A DNA stretch of 64,000 nucleotides from DYIU01 sp038326775 (GCA_038326775.1 JBBQKJ010000011.1:4394-68393), one strand, 5' to 3'. Shown: positions 8,507-16,719, counted from the first letter of the stretch. The notes: a model not told the origin generated them from the letters alone. Program-made: numbers and translations.

Positions 8507-9898
8507 TCACCCCCTCGAGAGCTTGTGCAGGCCCTTCTCCAGGACCGATACCTGCTTCGACGGCGCCAGCGCGCTGACCAGGTCGCCCCTGCGCAGGACG
8601 AAGTTGTCTTCGGGCAGGAAAGCCGTGCTCCTGCGGATCGTGTAGGCGACGGTCATTCCCGTGTCCTTCACAAGCGATCCGACCGGCTTCCCGTCCCAGG
8701 GGGGCGGGCAGTCGAACTCCACCAGCGCGTACTTATCGAAGACGCACGACGACCGGGTTTTGAGCACCGGGTTGAGCAGCCTCTCAAGCAGTTCCTGGGC
8801 GAGTAGCGTCGTGCCGCAGACGAAAGGCATGTTAAGGGCCTGGTATGTCGGCTCCTTGTCGGGGTTGAACATCCGGGCCATCACGTGCGGCACCTCGAAG
8901 ACGTGCCGGGCGACCTCGACGGCCATCAGGTTCTTGTTGTCCTTCTTGGTCACGGCGATGAACGCGTCCGCCTCCTCGATGCCGGCGGCGAGCAGTGCCC
9001 CCTCGTCGTAGATGACCCCTTCCACGAAGTCTACGTCGTAACCGGGTGCCAGACGCCTGAAGCGGTCGGGCACCTCGTCGACTATCGTCATCCGATAGCC
9101 CTCCATCGACATCACGCACGCGAGGTGCGCCCCGACCAGGCTGCATCCGCCGACTATCACCTTCGCCGCCTCGGGCCTCGTCCCGGCCTCGCTCTCGGCG
9201 GCCAGCGCTTCGGGTATCGTATAGAGACGGCAGGAAGAGTCTTCGACCCAGGGTCCAAGGCACTCACTCACCGTTCGCCATCCCTCTTTGCGCAGTATCA
9301 TGACCACCCGGTCTCCCGCTTCGAGGGGGGTGTTGTCGTCGAAGGGAATCCTCTTGTTGTTCCGCTCCAGTATGAGGACGCGCGAGCTGACGCCGTAGTT
9401 GAGGCTGCCCGCCAGCTTCCCTCGGGCCTCTTCCCCGAGGGAGAACTCCACGATCTGGACTCCGATGTCCGACCGGTCGTGCACGACTATGCTGTCCTCA
9501 CGCTGGAAGATACGGCTGCGTATGCGGTCGGTCACGAGCGTGGTCCCGCACACGTAGTCAACGCCGAGCTTGAAGTAGGTACGCTCCTTTTCGGGGTCGT
9601 AAAGGCGCGACAGGACGAGCGGTACGCCGAAGATGCTCTTCACGATCTCCGAGGACATCAGGTTCGTGTTGTCCTCGTTCGTGGTCGCCACAAAAGCGTC
9701 CGCCTTTCGGGCGCCGGCCTTTTCGAGCGTTTCCTCGTCGAACGCCATCCCATCGAGCATGATGCCGTTGAACACCCCGCCCAGCCGCGAGAACGCTTCG
9801 TTGTCTTTGTCTATCACCACTACGTTATGGCGCTCTAACGACAGGTAGTTGGCCAACTGCGCACCGACCCTGCCGCATCCGGCGATGATAACGTGCAT
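8507..9898 (-). CDS. trkA: TrkA protein with tandem RCK units, first gene of the K+ operon
   Basis: A 463-residue TrkA with two RCK units: GCGRVGAQLANYL at the N-terminus and GCSLVGAHLACVM near residue 250, each followed by an acidic residue after strand 2. The alignment-scale similarity to the protein at 4156-5535 (shared EDNTNL/DDTNL, RLYDPEKER/RLVNPDKER and LVEFDCP/LVEFECP blocks) marks them as paralogues. Its GTGA stop region overlaps the probable start of the next RCK gene, so translation is likely coupled. No other minus-strand gene precedes it for 2 kb, so the operon promoter should lie between about 9900 and 10140, although I could not identify clear -35/-10 boxes there. Confidence 0.92.
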   Translation of the reverse strand: MHVIIAGCGRVGAQLANYLSLERHNVVVIDKDNEAFSRLGGVFNGIMLDGMAFDEETLEKAGARKADAFVATTNEDNTNLMSSEIVKSIFGVPLVLSRLYDPEKERTYFKLGVDYVCGTTLVTDRIRSRIFQREDSIVVHDRSDIGVQIVEFSLGEEARGKLAGSLNYGVSSRVLILERNNKRIPFDDNTPLEAGDRVVMILRKEGWRTVSECLGPWVEDSSCRLYTIPEALAAESEAGTRPEAAKVIVGGCSLVGAHLACVMSMEGYRMTIVDEVPDRFRRLAPGYDVDFVEGVIYDEGALLAAGIEEADAFIAVTKKDNKNLMAVEVARHVFEVPHVMARMFNPDKEPTYQALNMPFVCGTTLLAQELLERLLNPVLKTRSSCVFDKYALVEFDCPPPWDGKPVGSLVKDTGMTVAYTIRRSTAFLPEDNFVLRRGDLVSALAPSKQVSVLEKGLHKLSRG

Positions 9899-10012
9899 GC
9901 CCGGTATGTCTCCCCACGTCTCTGTGGTCCCGACATATTCTATCAGTAAGGCTCCTGTAAAACATTAGTAGGTTAGAAGCAACTGAACCAGGTGCGATTC
10001 GTGTTTGAAGTT

Positions 10013-10057
10013 GCCCGTGGATGGAGCGGAGCCGTAGGCGAAGCGGAATCCACGGGC
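10013..10057. repeat. Perfect 10-bp inverted repeat between the K+ operon and the transposase remnant
   Basis: GCCCGTGGAT at 10013-10022 is exactly complementary to ATCCACGGGC at 10048-10057, leaving a 25-base loop. It lies in the 240-base gap between the divergent K+ operon and the decayed transposase. It could be the left boundary of the former insertion sequence, or an RNA hairpin; no T-run follows on either strand. Confidence 0.55.
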
Positions 10058-10139
10058 TCGCCGACAGTTTGCAGACATGAGGGGAACCTCCGAGAATCTC
10101 TTTGTCAGTGCAATGAACGAAGAGAGAGGAGGCTCCCTG

Positions 10140-11488
10140 ATGGAAAGCATACCGCAGATTGCAGGAGAACTCGTAGATCACCTGGATGATCTCAGCGCCT
10201 GGGAGGAAGAGGTGAACGCCCTGTCCCAGAGGATCGCATCAGAGGTTGGCTCGATGGTCATGAGGGCGATGGACGACGCGCTACTTTAGCAGAAGGACAA
10301 AGGCCTCGTCGTGGTCGGCAAGAGGAAGCGCACCGTCACCACCCGCTTTGGCCCCTCGAGATAGATAGGCGGCTCTACCGCGACGAAAGAGGCCGCTACC
10401 GCTTCCTTCTGGACGAGGCCATAGGCCTGGAGCCCGAAAGGGCGCTCACGCCCACCATGCGCAGCCTGGCGAACCTTCTTTCAAGGCACGTGCCCTGCCG
10501 CGTGGCCTCCCGCATCATCGGCTGCTTCATACAAGACGGCCCCTCGCATGCCACGCTACACTCCGAGGTGGGCCGCACCGGCTCGGAGAAGATCACCGAT
10601 GAGCAGGAGAAGGCGCGCTCGCTATTCGAGGACGGGGAGCTGCCGGACTCCAAGATGAGGAGAACTTCCCGCCTCTTCATAGAGGCCGACTCCACCTCGG
10701 TGGCACTCCAGCGCTCCAAGACGAGGAGGGCCGAGCTCAAGCTGGGCGTGGCGTACGAGGGACTCGAGCCCTCGGGCGGCAAGGCGTTGCGCGCCGTGGG
10801 AAAGACGGTCCACTCCGGGTTTGGCAAGACCGAAGAGTTCTGGCGGGCGTTCAGCGTGTCCCTTGCCTCAACATACGACCTCGCCGGCGTGGGAGAGGTG
10901 GTGCTGGGAGGCGACGGAGCCCCCTGGGTAAGAAAAGGATCCGAGCTCTTTCCCGTCGAGCGCTTCCAGCTCTGCAGATTCCACTTGAAGAGGGCGCTGC
11001 GCACCGCCCTGGGTCCGGACCACAACAAGGTCCGCCTCGCGTCCAAGGCGGCGTGCAAAGGCGATCACGAGGGCGCCGATACGATCCTTGCGGAGGCCGC
11101 CTCCGAGGCGGGCGACGAGAAGAGGGAGAAGATATCCGGAACAAGGCGCTACCTGGCGGCCAACCGCGACTGCCTTGCCGACTGGCGGACGGACGAGCAG
11201 AGAGAAGAAGGCCTGAGGGGCCTCGGGACCATGGAGGGCAACATAGACAAGCTGCTGGCCAACCGCTTCAAGAAGAGGGGCATGAGCTGGTCGATCAAGG
11301 GTGGCGACTCGATGGCGAAGGTCATCCAGCTCCGGCAGAACGGCCAGCTCGAGGACTGGGTCCGGGGTGCTCGCCGGCGACAAGATCAAATTGAGCCGGG
11401 TCTCTCAGGCCCGGATCAAGGCCAAAGATTATTGAGCCGGGTCTCTAAGGCCCGGCTCTTCCTTGCAGGACTCGTCCAGAGACTATAG
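10140..11488 (+). pseudogene. Decayed ISLre2/UPF0236-family transposase
   Basis: Coding sequence begins at ATG 10140 (MESIPQIAGELVDHLDDL) and is interrupted by an in-frame TAG at 10287. It then reads QKDKGLVVVGKRKRTVTTRF, loses frame in a C-run near 10354 and resumes one frame over as IDRRLYRDERGRYRFLLDEA. The long remaining frame runs to 11488 and holds the conserved core: VVLGGDGAPWVRKG, QLCRFHLKRAL and a C-terminal RGMSWSIKGGDSMAK. The order GKRKRT - RRLYRDE - GDGAxW - FHLKR - MSW matches ISLre2-family transposases. There is an amber codon, at least one single-base deletion and probably another shift near 11367, so it cannot be functional as read. It sits alone, with no partner genes. Confidence 0.8.
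11391..11458. repeat. Two tandem GAGCCGGG hairpins at the 3' end of the transposase remnant
   Basis: TTGAGCCGGG at 11391-11400 pairs with CCCGGATCAA at 11410-11419 (one mismatch). The same TTGAGCCGGG at 11432-11441 pairs with CCCGGCTC at 11451-11458. Loops are alike (tctctcagg and tctctaagg). A third copy lies at 16597-16626. They may be terminators or parts of a small dispersed hairpin family; only weak T-runs follow. Confidence 0.65.
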
Positions 11489-11537
11489 AAATAGCACCTG
11501 AGATAGCGGGAGGGACCGGAGGAAAGGAGATGCACGT

Positions 11538-12029
11538 ATGTCAACCGAGGACAACTTGAAGGAAGCATTCGCCGGCGAGTCGCAGGCAAACCGTAAGTAC
11601 CTGGCCTTCGCAAAGAAAGCGGACGAAGAAGGATACGCACAGGTCGCCAGGCTGTTCAGGGCGGCCGCCGATGCCGAGACAGTGCACGCGCACGCCCACC
11701 TGAGAGTCCTGGGAGGCATCGGCACCACCGATGACAACCTCCAGGAGGCCATTGCCGGCGAGACCCACGAGTTCACCAAGATGTACCCCGACTTCATCGC
11801 ACTGGCGGAGAAGGATGGCAACAGCGCGGCCGCTATGTCGTTCAAGAACGCGAACGCGGTAGAGGAAATACACGCCGGCCTCTACAAGGCCGCTCTCGAC
11901 AGCCTGGGCAGTAACGAGGATACGGTCTACTACGTGTGCCAGGTGTGCGGCAACACCGTCGAGGGCGAAGCCCCCGACAAGTGCCCCATCTGCGGCGCGC
12001 CTAAGAAGATGTTCAAGTTGGTCGAATAG
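11538..12029 (+). CDS. rbr: Rubrerythrin
   Basis: A 163-residue rubrerythrin. The N-terminal ferritin-like diiron domain shows the paired Glu motifs (AFAGESQANRKY, ADAETVHAHAH, AIAGETHEF, NAVEEIHAGLY). The C-terminal rubredoxin-like domain has two CxxC pairs (CQVCGNT and CPICGAP) that bind a single iron. Rubrerythrins reduce hydrogen peroxide in the cytoplasm of anaerobes. The ATG at 11538 has a strong GGAAAGGAG upstream. It is monocistronic, closed by a stem-loop terminator at 12070-12098. Regulation by a peroxide or iron sensor would be typical, but no operator is recognisable. Confidence 0.95.
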   Translation: MSTEDNLKEAFAGESQANRKYLAFAKKADEEGYAQVARLFRAAADAETVHAHAHLRVLGGIGTTDDNLQEAIAGETHEFTKMYPDFIALAEKDGNSAAAMSFKNANAVEEIHAGLYKAALDSLGSNEDTVYYVCQVCGNTVEGEAPDKCPICGAPKKMFKLVE

Positions 12030-12069
12030 TAGAAATCACATTGGGGCCAGACAGGCGCCCTCATGCTCA

Positions 12070-12098
12070 AAAGCGCCCGGCTTTCTGTCGGGCGCTTT
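12070..12098 (+). terminator. Rho-independent-type terminator after rubrerythrin
   Basis: A perfect 10-bp stem, AAAGCGCCCG at 12070-12079 and CGGGCGCTTT at 12089-12098, encloses a 9-base loop. The flanking A and T runs make it bidirectional in form. It begins 41 bases after the rubrerythrin stop. Confidence 0.85.
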
Positions 12099-12157
12099 GA
12101 CGTGCCGCACTTTTTCCCGTTAGGCTTTCTGTCGGTAGGCTATGAAAGGAAGAGCAA

Positions 12158-12895
12158 GTGGAGAAGACGAAGTTCGAGGTCCCGCCTGTCGGGGTGAAGA
12201 TCCTGGACTCGATGGAGGGCTTCGAGGCAGTCTCGGTTTACAATGGGGTCTCGTACTGCGACGCGGTGCGACGGGCGACGTCGGGCGAGGAGGTAGTCCT
12301 CGTTACAGGGTCCATCGAGGTCTGCAGGTGGTCGCCGGTGATCCTGGGTTTGAAAAGCCCCGAGAGCGATTTCGAAAAAAGCCTCGAGCCTCGCATGGAG
12401 GGGCTGGCGAAGGGCGTGTACGTGGCGCCGCTGTCGCGGTTCCGCGAAGGCCTCGAGCCGGACGTCGTCATCGTCCGGGGGCGCCCGGCGCAGTTGAGGA
12501 AGCTCGCGTCTGAGATGGGGGTGGGCGCGCTGCAGGACAGGTACCGCGGCCGGATCGGCTGGACGGCTCTGGACGTGGGGGAGGGGGGCTTGAGCTGGCG
12601 GGTGATGCTGGTGCACACGCTCAACTACTCCCTTAACTTGCTCAAGCGCTCCCGGCGTTTCGACGAGCTCACCAGGAAGCTGTTCCGGCGGGAGTCTGTC
12701 GCGAAGGCTTTTGAGAGGGCGGCCAAGAACGCGGTGGCCGATATGTCGATGTGCCGCAACGCGACTGTTTTGCCGTATGCCGAGGACGCCGGGAACATAT
12801 CGTTCTTCTGCACCGGGGGAGTTACGTGGGGAGGCAACTCGCCCAGGAACATGACCTCGGGCTTTCCGTACAGGCTGATCAAACCCCTGCTGTAA
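12158..12895 (+). CDS. DUF169-type protein
   Basis: A 245-residue soluble protein starting with GTG at 12158 (MEKTKFEVPPVGVKILDSME). The central block CRWSPVILGLK, followed by VIVRGRPAQLRKLA, a conserved tract around LPYAEDAGNISFFCTGG and several conserved Cys residues, resembles DUF169, a widespread family in anaerobes with no established function. There are no membrane segments. Family assignment is from recalled motif patterns. The gene converges on the ferredoxin gene at 12970-13743, whose stop lies 75 bases away. The rubrerythrin terminator separates it from its upstream neighbour. Confidence 0.65.
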   Translation: MEKTKFEVPPVGVKILDSMEGFEAVSVYNGVSYCDAVRRATSGEEVVLVTGSIEVCRWSPVILGLKSPESDFEKSLEPRMEGLAKGVYVAPLSRFREGLEPDVVIVRGRPAQLRKLASEMGVGALQDRYRGRIGWTALDVGEGGLSWRVMLVHTLNYSLNLLKRSRRFDELTRKLFRRESVAKAFERAAKNAVADMSMCRNATVLPYAEDAGNISFFCTGGVTWGGNSPRNMTSGFPYRLIKPLL

Positions 12896-12969
12896 CGCAA
12901 CACCGCGGGGCCGGCCGCCGTGCACCAGGAAGAAGTCAGCCATGATTCACTGCTGTTCTCAGTCAGGTC

Positions 12970-13743
12970 TTACTCGAGCCAGGACCACATGCGGGTGGCG
13001 CCGGTGGGGCAGCGGGCGGCGCAGAGACCGCAGCCGAAGCACTCGAGCACTACCGGTTTTTCGTCCTTGAGCTCCCGCGCGGCGAACGGGCATACCTCCA
13101 CACAGGTGCCGCACACGACGCAGACGCTGGCGTCGGCGGTCGCCCGCCAATCGCCTTTGACCAAGGGGTAGACGTCCTTCCCCAGCGAGCGGTTCAGGAT
13201 GTATGGTACGCAGCCGTCGGTGCAGCAGTTGCAGATGACATACTCGTTCATAGCGCCGCCGATAAGGCAGTGAAGGAAAACCATGTGAAACATACCCACC
13301 GAAGCGCATACCTCGATGATGCGAACCGCCTCCTCGGCTTCGATGACGCGGTACTCGCGCGGGAAAGCCTCCAGCCAGACGTCGGTGCCGGTCCGGATGA
13401 CGATATCGGTCTGGATGGGGTGGCGGCAGGCCCTGTGCCCGATGCGGCAGCGGCACGGGCCGACCGCGATGCGCCCCTCCAGCCCCCGGACCATCTCGAC
13501 CAGCTTGTCTGTCGGGTACGGCCTGCCGGTGTCACCGTAATGCCCGAACGGGTACGCGATGGGGTAGAGCAGAAGCCAGCGGGTCAGGCGGAAGCGCGAC
13601 AGGAACCTGAGCCTGCCCACGCAGGCGTGGTAGGAGATGTAGAGGACGGGCACCTCGATGAAGCGCGCGAAAACGCGCATGAGAAAAAGCCTGATGGGGC
13701 TGTGTTCACCCGAAAGCCAGTCGTGGTTGAGGTGCCCGAGCAC
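12970..13743 (-). CDS. 4Fe-4S ferredoxin-domain protein with extra cysteine motifs
   Basis: A 257-residue protein ending in two canonical 4Fe-4S motifs, CVVCGTCVEVCPF and CFGCGLCAARCPTG, enough for two [4Fe-4S] clusters. Upstream lie further cysteine groups, CRCRIGHRAC and CNCCTDGCVP, suggesting another metal site or cluster. The N-terminal third is rich in hydrophobic and aromatic residues (FIEVPVLYISYHAC) and may be membrane-associated. I start it at GTG 13743, which overlaps the SDR stop by one base; ATG 13680 is an alternative. A longer reading into the SDR gene has non-coding composition. The overlap implies co-translation with the SDR. It is probably an electron carrier; the partner is unknown. 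Confidence 0.75.
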   Translation of the reverse strand: MLGHLNHDWLSGEHSPIRLFLMRVFARFIEVPVLYISYHACVGRLRFLSRFRLTRWLLLYPIAYPFGHYGDTGRPYPTDKLVEMVRGLEGRIAVGPCRCRIGHRACRHPIQTDIVIRTGTDVWLEAFPREYRVIEAEEAVRIIEVCASVGMFHMVFLHCLIGGAMNEYVICNCCTDGCVPYILNRSLGKDVYPLVKGDWRATADASVCVVCGTCVEVCPFAARELKDEKPVVLECFGCGLCAARCPTGATRMWSWLE

Positions 13744-14510
13744 TAGTTCAGCAGGCCGCCGCCATCGGCCAGCACGGTGACGCCGGTTATGTAGCTCGCC
13801 GCGTCGGAGGCGAGGTAGACGGCCAGCCCGGCCATCTCCTCGGGCTGCGCCATGCGGCCAAGGGGTGTTCTGCCGGTGGCTATCTTCAGTATCTCCTCGC
13901 TGGCCCACAGCGCCTGGCTGAAATGCGTTTTCACCAGGCCCGGGGCGATGCCGTTGACCCTTATGCCCTGTGAACCCCACTCCAGCGCGAACGCCTTGGT
14001 CACCATGTCGAGGCCCGCCTTGCTGACCGAGTACATGCCAAGCATGGGGGTGGGCTTGACGCCGGCCTCGGAGCTTACGTTGATTATCGAACCCCTGCCC
14101 TTCTCGAGCATGACCTCTCCGACCATCATGGTCAGAAAGAAGATGCCCTTGAGGTTGACGTCCATTATCTTGTCCCAGGCGCCCTCGTCGGACTGCATGA
14201 GGGGCCCGAACACCGGGTTCGTCGCCGCGTTGTTGACCAGTATGTCGATGGTGCCGTACGCATCTATGGCCCCGTCGACCACGGACTTCAGGGAGTCGAG
14301 CTTGCCCATGTGGGCCGGGATGCAGATGGCTTCGCCGCCGGCGGCTTCTATCTTCTCCTTGACGGCGTTGAGGCCCTCCAGCTTGCGGCTCGACAGCACC
14401 ACCTTCGCCCCGAACTCCGCCAGCGCCATGGCGATCGCCTCGCCGATGCCGCGGCTGCCCCCGGTCACGATGGCCACTTTGCCGGTCAGGTCAAACATCT
14501 CTTTGTACAT
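13743..14510 (-). CDS. SDR-family NAD(P)-dependent oxidoreductase (3-oxoacyl-ACP-reductase-like)
   Basis: A 255-residue classical short-chain dehydrogenase: TGGSRGIGEA nucleotide loop, NNAA at the NNAG position, catalytic Ser in INVSSEAG, YSVSK for Tyr-Lys, and a C-terminal PLGRMAQPEEMAGLAVYLAS block. I start at ATG 14510 (MYKEMFDLTGK), preceded by GGGTGAGG; ATG 14540 is possible. It is coupled to the downstream ferredoxin-domain gene by a one-base overlap. It probably reduces or oxidises a hydroxy- or ketoacyl substrate; the substrate cannot be told from sequence. It is divergent from the MFE-2-like gene at 14719. Confidence 0.88.
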   Translation of the reverse strand: MYKEMFDLTGKVAIVTGGSRGIGEAIAMALAEFGAKVVLSSRKLEGLNAVKEKIEAAGGEAICIPAHMGKLDSLKSVVDGAIDAYGTIDILVNNAATNPVFGPLMQSDEGAWDKIMDVNLKGIFFLTMMVGEVMLEKGRGSIINVSSEAGVKPTPMLGMYSVSKAGLDMVTKAFALEWGSQGIRVNGIAPGLVKTHFSQALWASEEILKIATGRTPLGRMAQPEEMAGLAVYLASDAASYITGVTVLADGGGLLN

Positions 14511-14654
14511 GCGCCTCACCCTTTCGCGTGTATCGCTCACCGGCCGTGTTCGCGCCCGTCCTGCCGTCCGGCTGAGCAGTCACTTGCCGACAGTCCAATA
14601 TATTAACAATATTGCGGCCGCTTGACCTTGCATACGCCTGTCCGCTTTGAATAG

Positions 14655-14660
14655 TATAAT
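14655..14660 (+). promoter_or_regulatory. Probable -10 box of the SDR-hydratase operon
   Basis: TATAAT preceded by TAG (TAGTATAAT), 59 bases before the ATG at 14719. The best upstream boxes, TTGACC at 14622 and TTGCAT at 14628, are too far for standard spacing, so a -35 element is uncertain. Confidence 0.45.
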
Positions 14661-14718
14661 ACCGCTCTTGGATAGCACTAATTCAGTTTAGTAGTGTGTT
14701 GACGAAAGGAGATGGAGC

Positions 14719-15630
14719 ATGGCTGAAGAGATCAGGTTTGACGACCGGGTAGCGGTAATCACGGGAGCAGGCGGAGGGCTTGGCCGCGCGCACGCTCTCC
14801 TGCTTGCGAGCCGTGGGGCGAAAGTGGTTGTAAACGACCTGGGTGGTGCGATGGACGGCACCGGCGGGGACGCGACTCCCGCGCAGAAGGTCTGTGATGA
14901 GATAAAGGCCGCCGGCGGCGAGGCCGTACCGAACTACGACAGCGTCTCCGAGTGGGACAGCGCCCAGAACATCATCAAGACCGCCATCGACACCTGGGGC
15001 AAGATCGACATCCTCATAAACAACGCGGGTATCCTGCGCGACAAGAGCATCATGAAGATGGAGATCATGGATTGGGACCTCATCATGGCGGTCCACCTCT
15101 CGGGCACTTTCTTCTGCACCAAGGCGGCGTTCCCACACATGAGGGAGGCCGGTTACGGGCGCATCCTCTCGACATCCTCGGCCGCGGGCATTTACGGCAA
15201 CTTCGGCCAGACCAACTACGGTGCGGCCAAGATGGGCATCGCCGGCATGATGCTGTCGGTCAAGCTCGAGGGTGCCAAGTACAACATCATGGCGAATACC
15301 CTGGTGCCGGTGGCGGGGACCCGGCTGACCGCGACGGTCATGCCTCCCCAGGTGGTTGACATGCTCAAGCCCGAGTTCGTGTCGCCGATAGCCGCCTACG
15401 CGGTCAGCGAGGCGTGCGTGCAGTCCGGCCAGATATTCGTGGCCGGCGCGGGGTACTTCAGCCGCGCGGCGATAGTCGAGGGTCCCGGCGCGTTCTTCGA
15501 TGACCCGGCGGCGGTCACCCCGGATGATGTCGCCGGCAGGTGGAGCGAGATAATCAACCTCGAGGGCGCGGTCGAGTTCGACTCGGCTACGGCTCAGACC
15601 GGTCATTCACTGAGCCACCTCAAGCTGTAA
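14719..15630 (+). CDS. SDR (3R)-hydroxyacyl-CoA dehydrogenase-like, MFE-2 type
   Basis: A 303-residue SDR resembling the dehydrogenase half of peroxisomal multifunctional enzyme 2 (17-beta-HSD type 4): FDDRVAVITGAGGGLGRAHA, the NDLGGAMDGTG insertion, NNAGILRDKS and STSSAAGIYGNFGQTNYGAAK with catalytic Ser, Tyr and Lys. That family oxidises D-3-hydroxyacyl-CoA with NAD+. The next gene, 41 bases downstream, is a matching hydratase 2, so the two reproduce a eukaryotic-type bifunctional enzyme as separate polypeptides. The start is supported by AAAGGAG ahead of ATG. Substrate range (fatty, branched or sterol-derived acyl-CoA) is unknown. Confidence 0.88.
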   Translation: MAEEIRFDDRVAVITGAGGGLGRAHALLLASRGAKVVVNDLGGAMDGTGGDATPAQKVCDEIKAAGGEAVPNYDSVSEWDSAQNIIKTAIDTWGKIDILINNAGILRDKSIMKMEIMDWDLIMAVHLSGTFFCTKAAFPHMREAGYGRILSTSSAAGIYGNFGQTNYGAAKMGIAGMMLSVKLEGAKYNIMANTLVPVAGTRLTATVMPPQVVDMLKPEFVSPIAAYAVSEACVQSGQIFVAGAGYFSRAAIVEGPGAFFDDPAAVTPDDVAGRWSEIINLEGAVEFDSATAQTGHSLSHLKL

Positions 15631-15671
15631 TCGACGGCTTGTCGTGACGAAAAAGGTAAGGAGGTAGAGGT

Positions 15672-16529
15672 ATGCCGATAGACCTGTCGAAAGCACTCGG
15701 CGCGGAACTCCCCGCGCTTGACTACACCTACGACCAGAGCAAGCTGATACTGTATGCTCTTGGCGTTGGGGCCGGCGCCGATCCGGACGACCTCAAGTTC
15801 TGCTACGAGAACGCGCCCGGACTGGTGGCGCTGCCAACGTTCGGGGTCATCCCGCCGTTCCCGGCTTTGATGGGCTTGCTGGGCGCGCCGGGCGTGGACA
15901 TCAACCTGATGATGCTGCTGCACGGCGAGCAGTATCTCGAGGTGCGGAAGCCTCTGGCTCCAGGCGGGGGCAAGCTTACCACCAAACCGAAGGTCATCAA
16001 CATCTACGACAAGGGCAAGGGCGCGCTGATCGAGCTCGAGGCCGAGACCACGGACGAGACCGGCGACGTCGTTTACTACAACGTCTTCGGCACGTTCATC
16101 CGCGGCGAGGGAGGGTTCGGCGGCGAGAAAGGACCGGCCGCCGGCAACGAGGCCCCCGACCGCGCCCCGGACAAGGTGGTCGAGTTGGCGACCCATCCAG
16201 AGCAGGCGCTGCTTTACAGGCTCTCCGGCGATATCAACCCGCTGCACGCGGACCCCAACTTCGCGGCAATGGCCGGCTACGATAAGCCTATCTTGCACGG
16301 GCTGTGCAGTTTCGGGGTTGCCGGCAGGGCGATCCTCAAGGAGTACTGCGGCAACGACCCGGCAAAGTTCAAGTCGGTCAAGGTGCGCTTCTCCCGACCC
16401 GTTTTCCCGGGAGAGACAATCGTCACGGAGATGTGGGATGAGGGCGGAGGAAAGATCCTCTTCCAGGTCAAGACCAGGGAGCGCCCCGAGGAGACCTCCA
16501 TCGCCAACGCGGTAGCAATGGTCGAGTAA
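15672..16529 (+). CDS. MaoC-like enoyl-CoA hydratase 2
   Basis: A 285-residue double-hotdog hydratase. The C-terminal half carries the complete hydratase 2 signature YRLSGDINPLHADPNFA with catalytic Asp and His, followed by PILHGL. The N-terminal half (LKFCYENAPGLVALPTFGVI) is the non-catalytic hotdog seen in MFE-2 and MaoC dimers. It hydrates trans-2-enoyl-CoA to (3R)-hydroxyacyl-CoA, the substrate of the SDR encoded immediately upstream. The ATG at 15672 has AAGGAGG nearby. A GGGGCCAGG-type inverted repeat begins nine bases after the stop. Confidence 0.92.
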   Translation: MPIDLSKALGAELPALDYTYDQSKLILYALGVGAGADPDDLKFCYENAPGLVALPTFGVIPPFPALMGLLGAPGVDINLMMLLHGEQYLEVRKPLAPGGGKLTTKPKVINIYDKGKGALIELEAETTDETGDVVYYNVFGTFIRGEGGFGGEKGPAAGNEAPDRAPDKVVELATHPEQALLYRLSGDINPLHADPNFAAMAGYDKPILHGLCSFGVAGRAILKEYCGNDPAKFKSVKVRFSRPVFPGETIVTEMWDEGGGKILFQVKTRERPEETSIANAVAMVE

Positions 16530-16538
16530 CGCAACATC

Positions 16539-16585
16539 GGGGCCAGGTCACTTTTCTGCATTTTGCAGCAAAGTGACCTGACCCC
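16539..16585. repeat. Dispersed inverted repeat, GGTCACTTT subtype
   Basis: GGGGCCAGGTCACTTT and its near-complement AAAGTGACCTGACCCC flank a short TCTGCATTTTGCAG centre that is itself palindromic. Related copies or fragments are near 24263 and 29346. It follows the hydratase stop directly. Confidence 0.85.
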
Positions 16586-16596
16586 TTCCAGAAGAT

Positions 16597-16626
16597 CTTG
16601 AGCCGGGGCTCGTGTCCCGGCTCAAG
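16597..16626. terminator. Hairpin of the GAGCCGGG family, possible terminator
   Basis: CTTGAGCCGGG at 16597-16607 and CCCGGCTCAAG at 16616-16626 form a perfect 11-bp stem with an 8-base loop between the convergent hydratase and DUF192 genes. There is no strong T-run. It is the same motif as the two hairpins at 11391-11458. Confidence 0.55.
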
Positions 16627-16719
16627 GCTGTCATAAGCGGTTTTCCCATGAAAGGCCGGGGCCCGGCTGCTCCTCAACAACCGGGCCCATCCGAACGTCC
16701 TGGGGGTTGTCCGTATTGC

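Noticed and set aside
13744..13980. Longer N-terminus of the ferredoxin-domain protein
   Set aside because: The extension is antisense-frame reading of the SDR gene with low-complexity Arg/Gly/His content; the GTG at 13743 is more natural.
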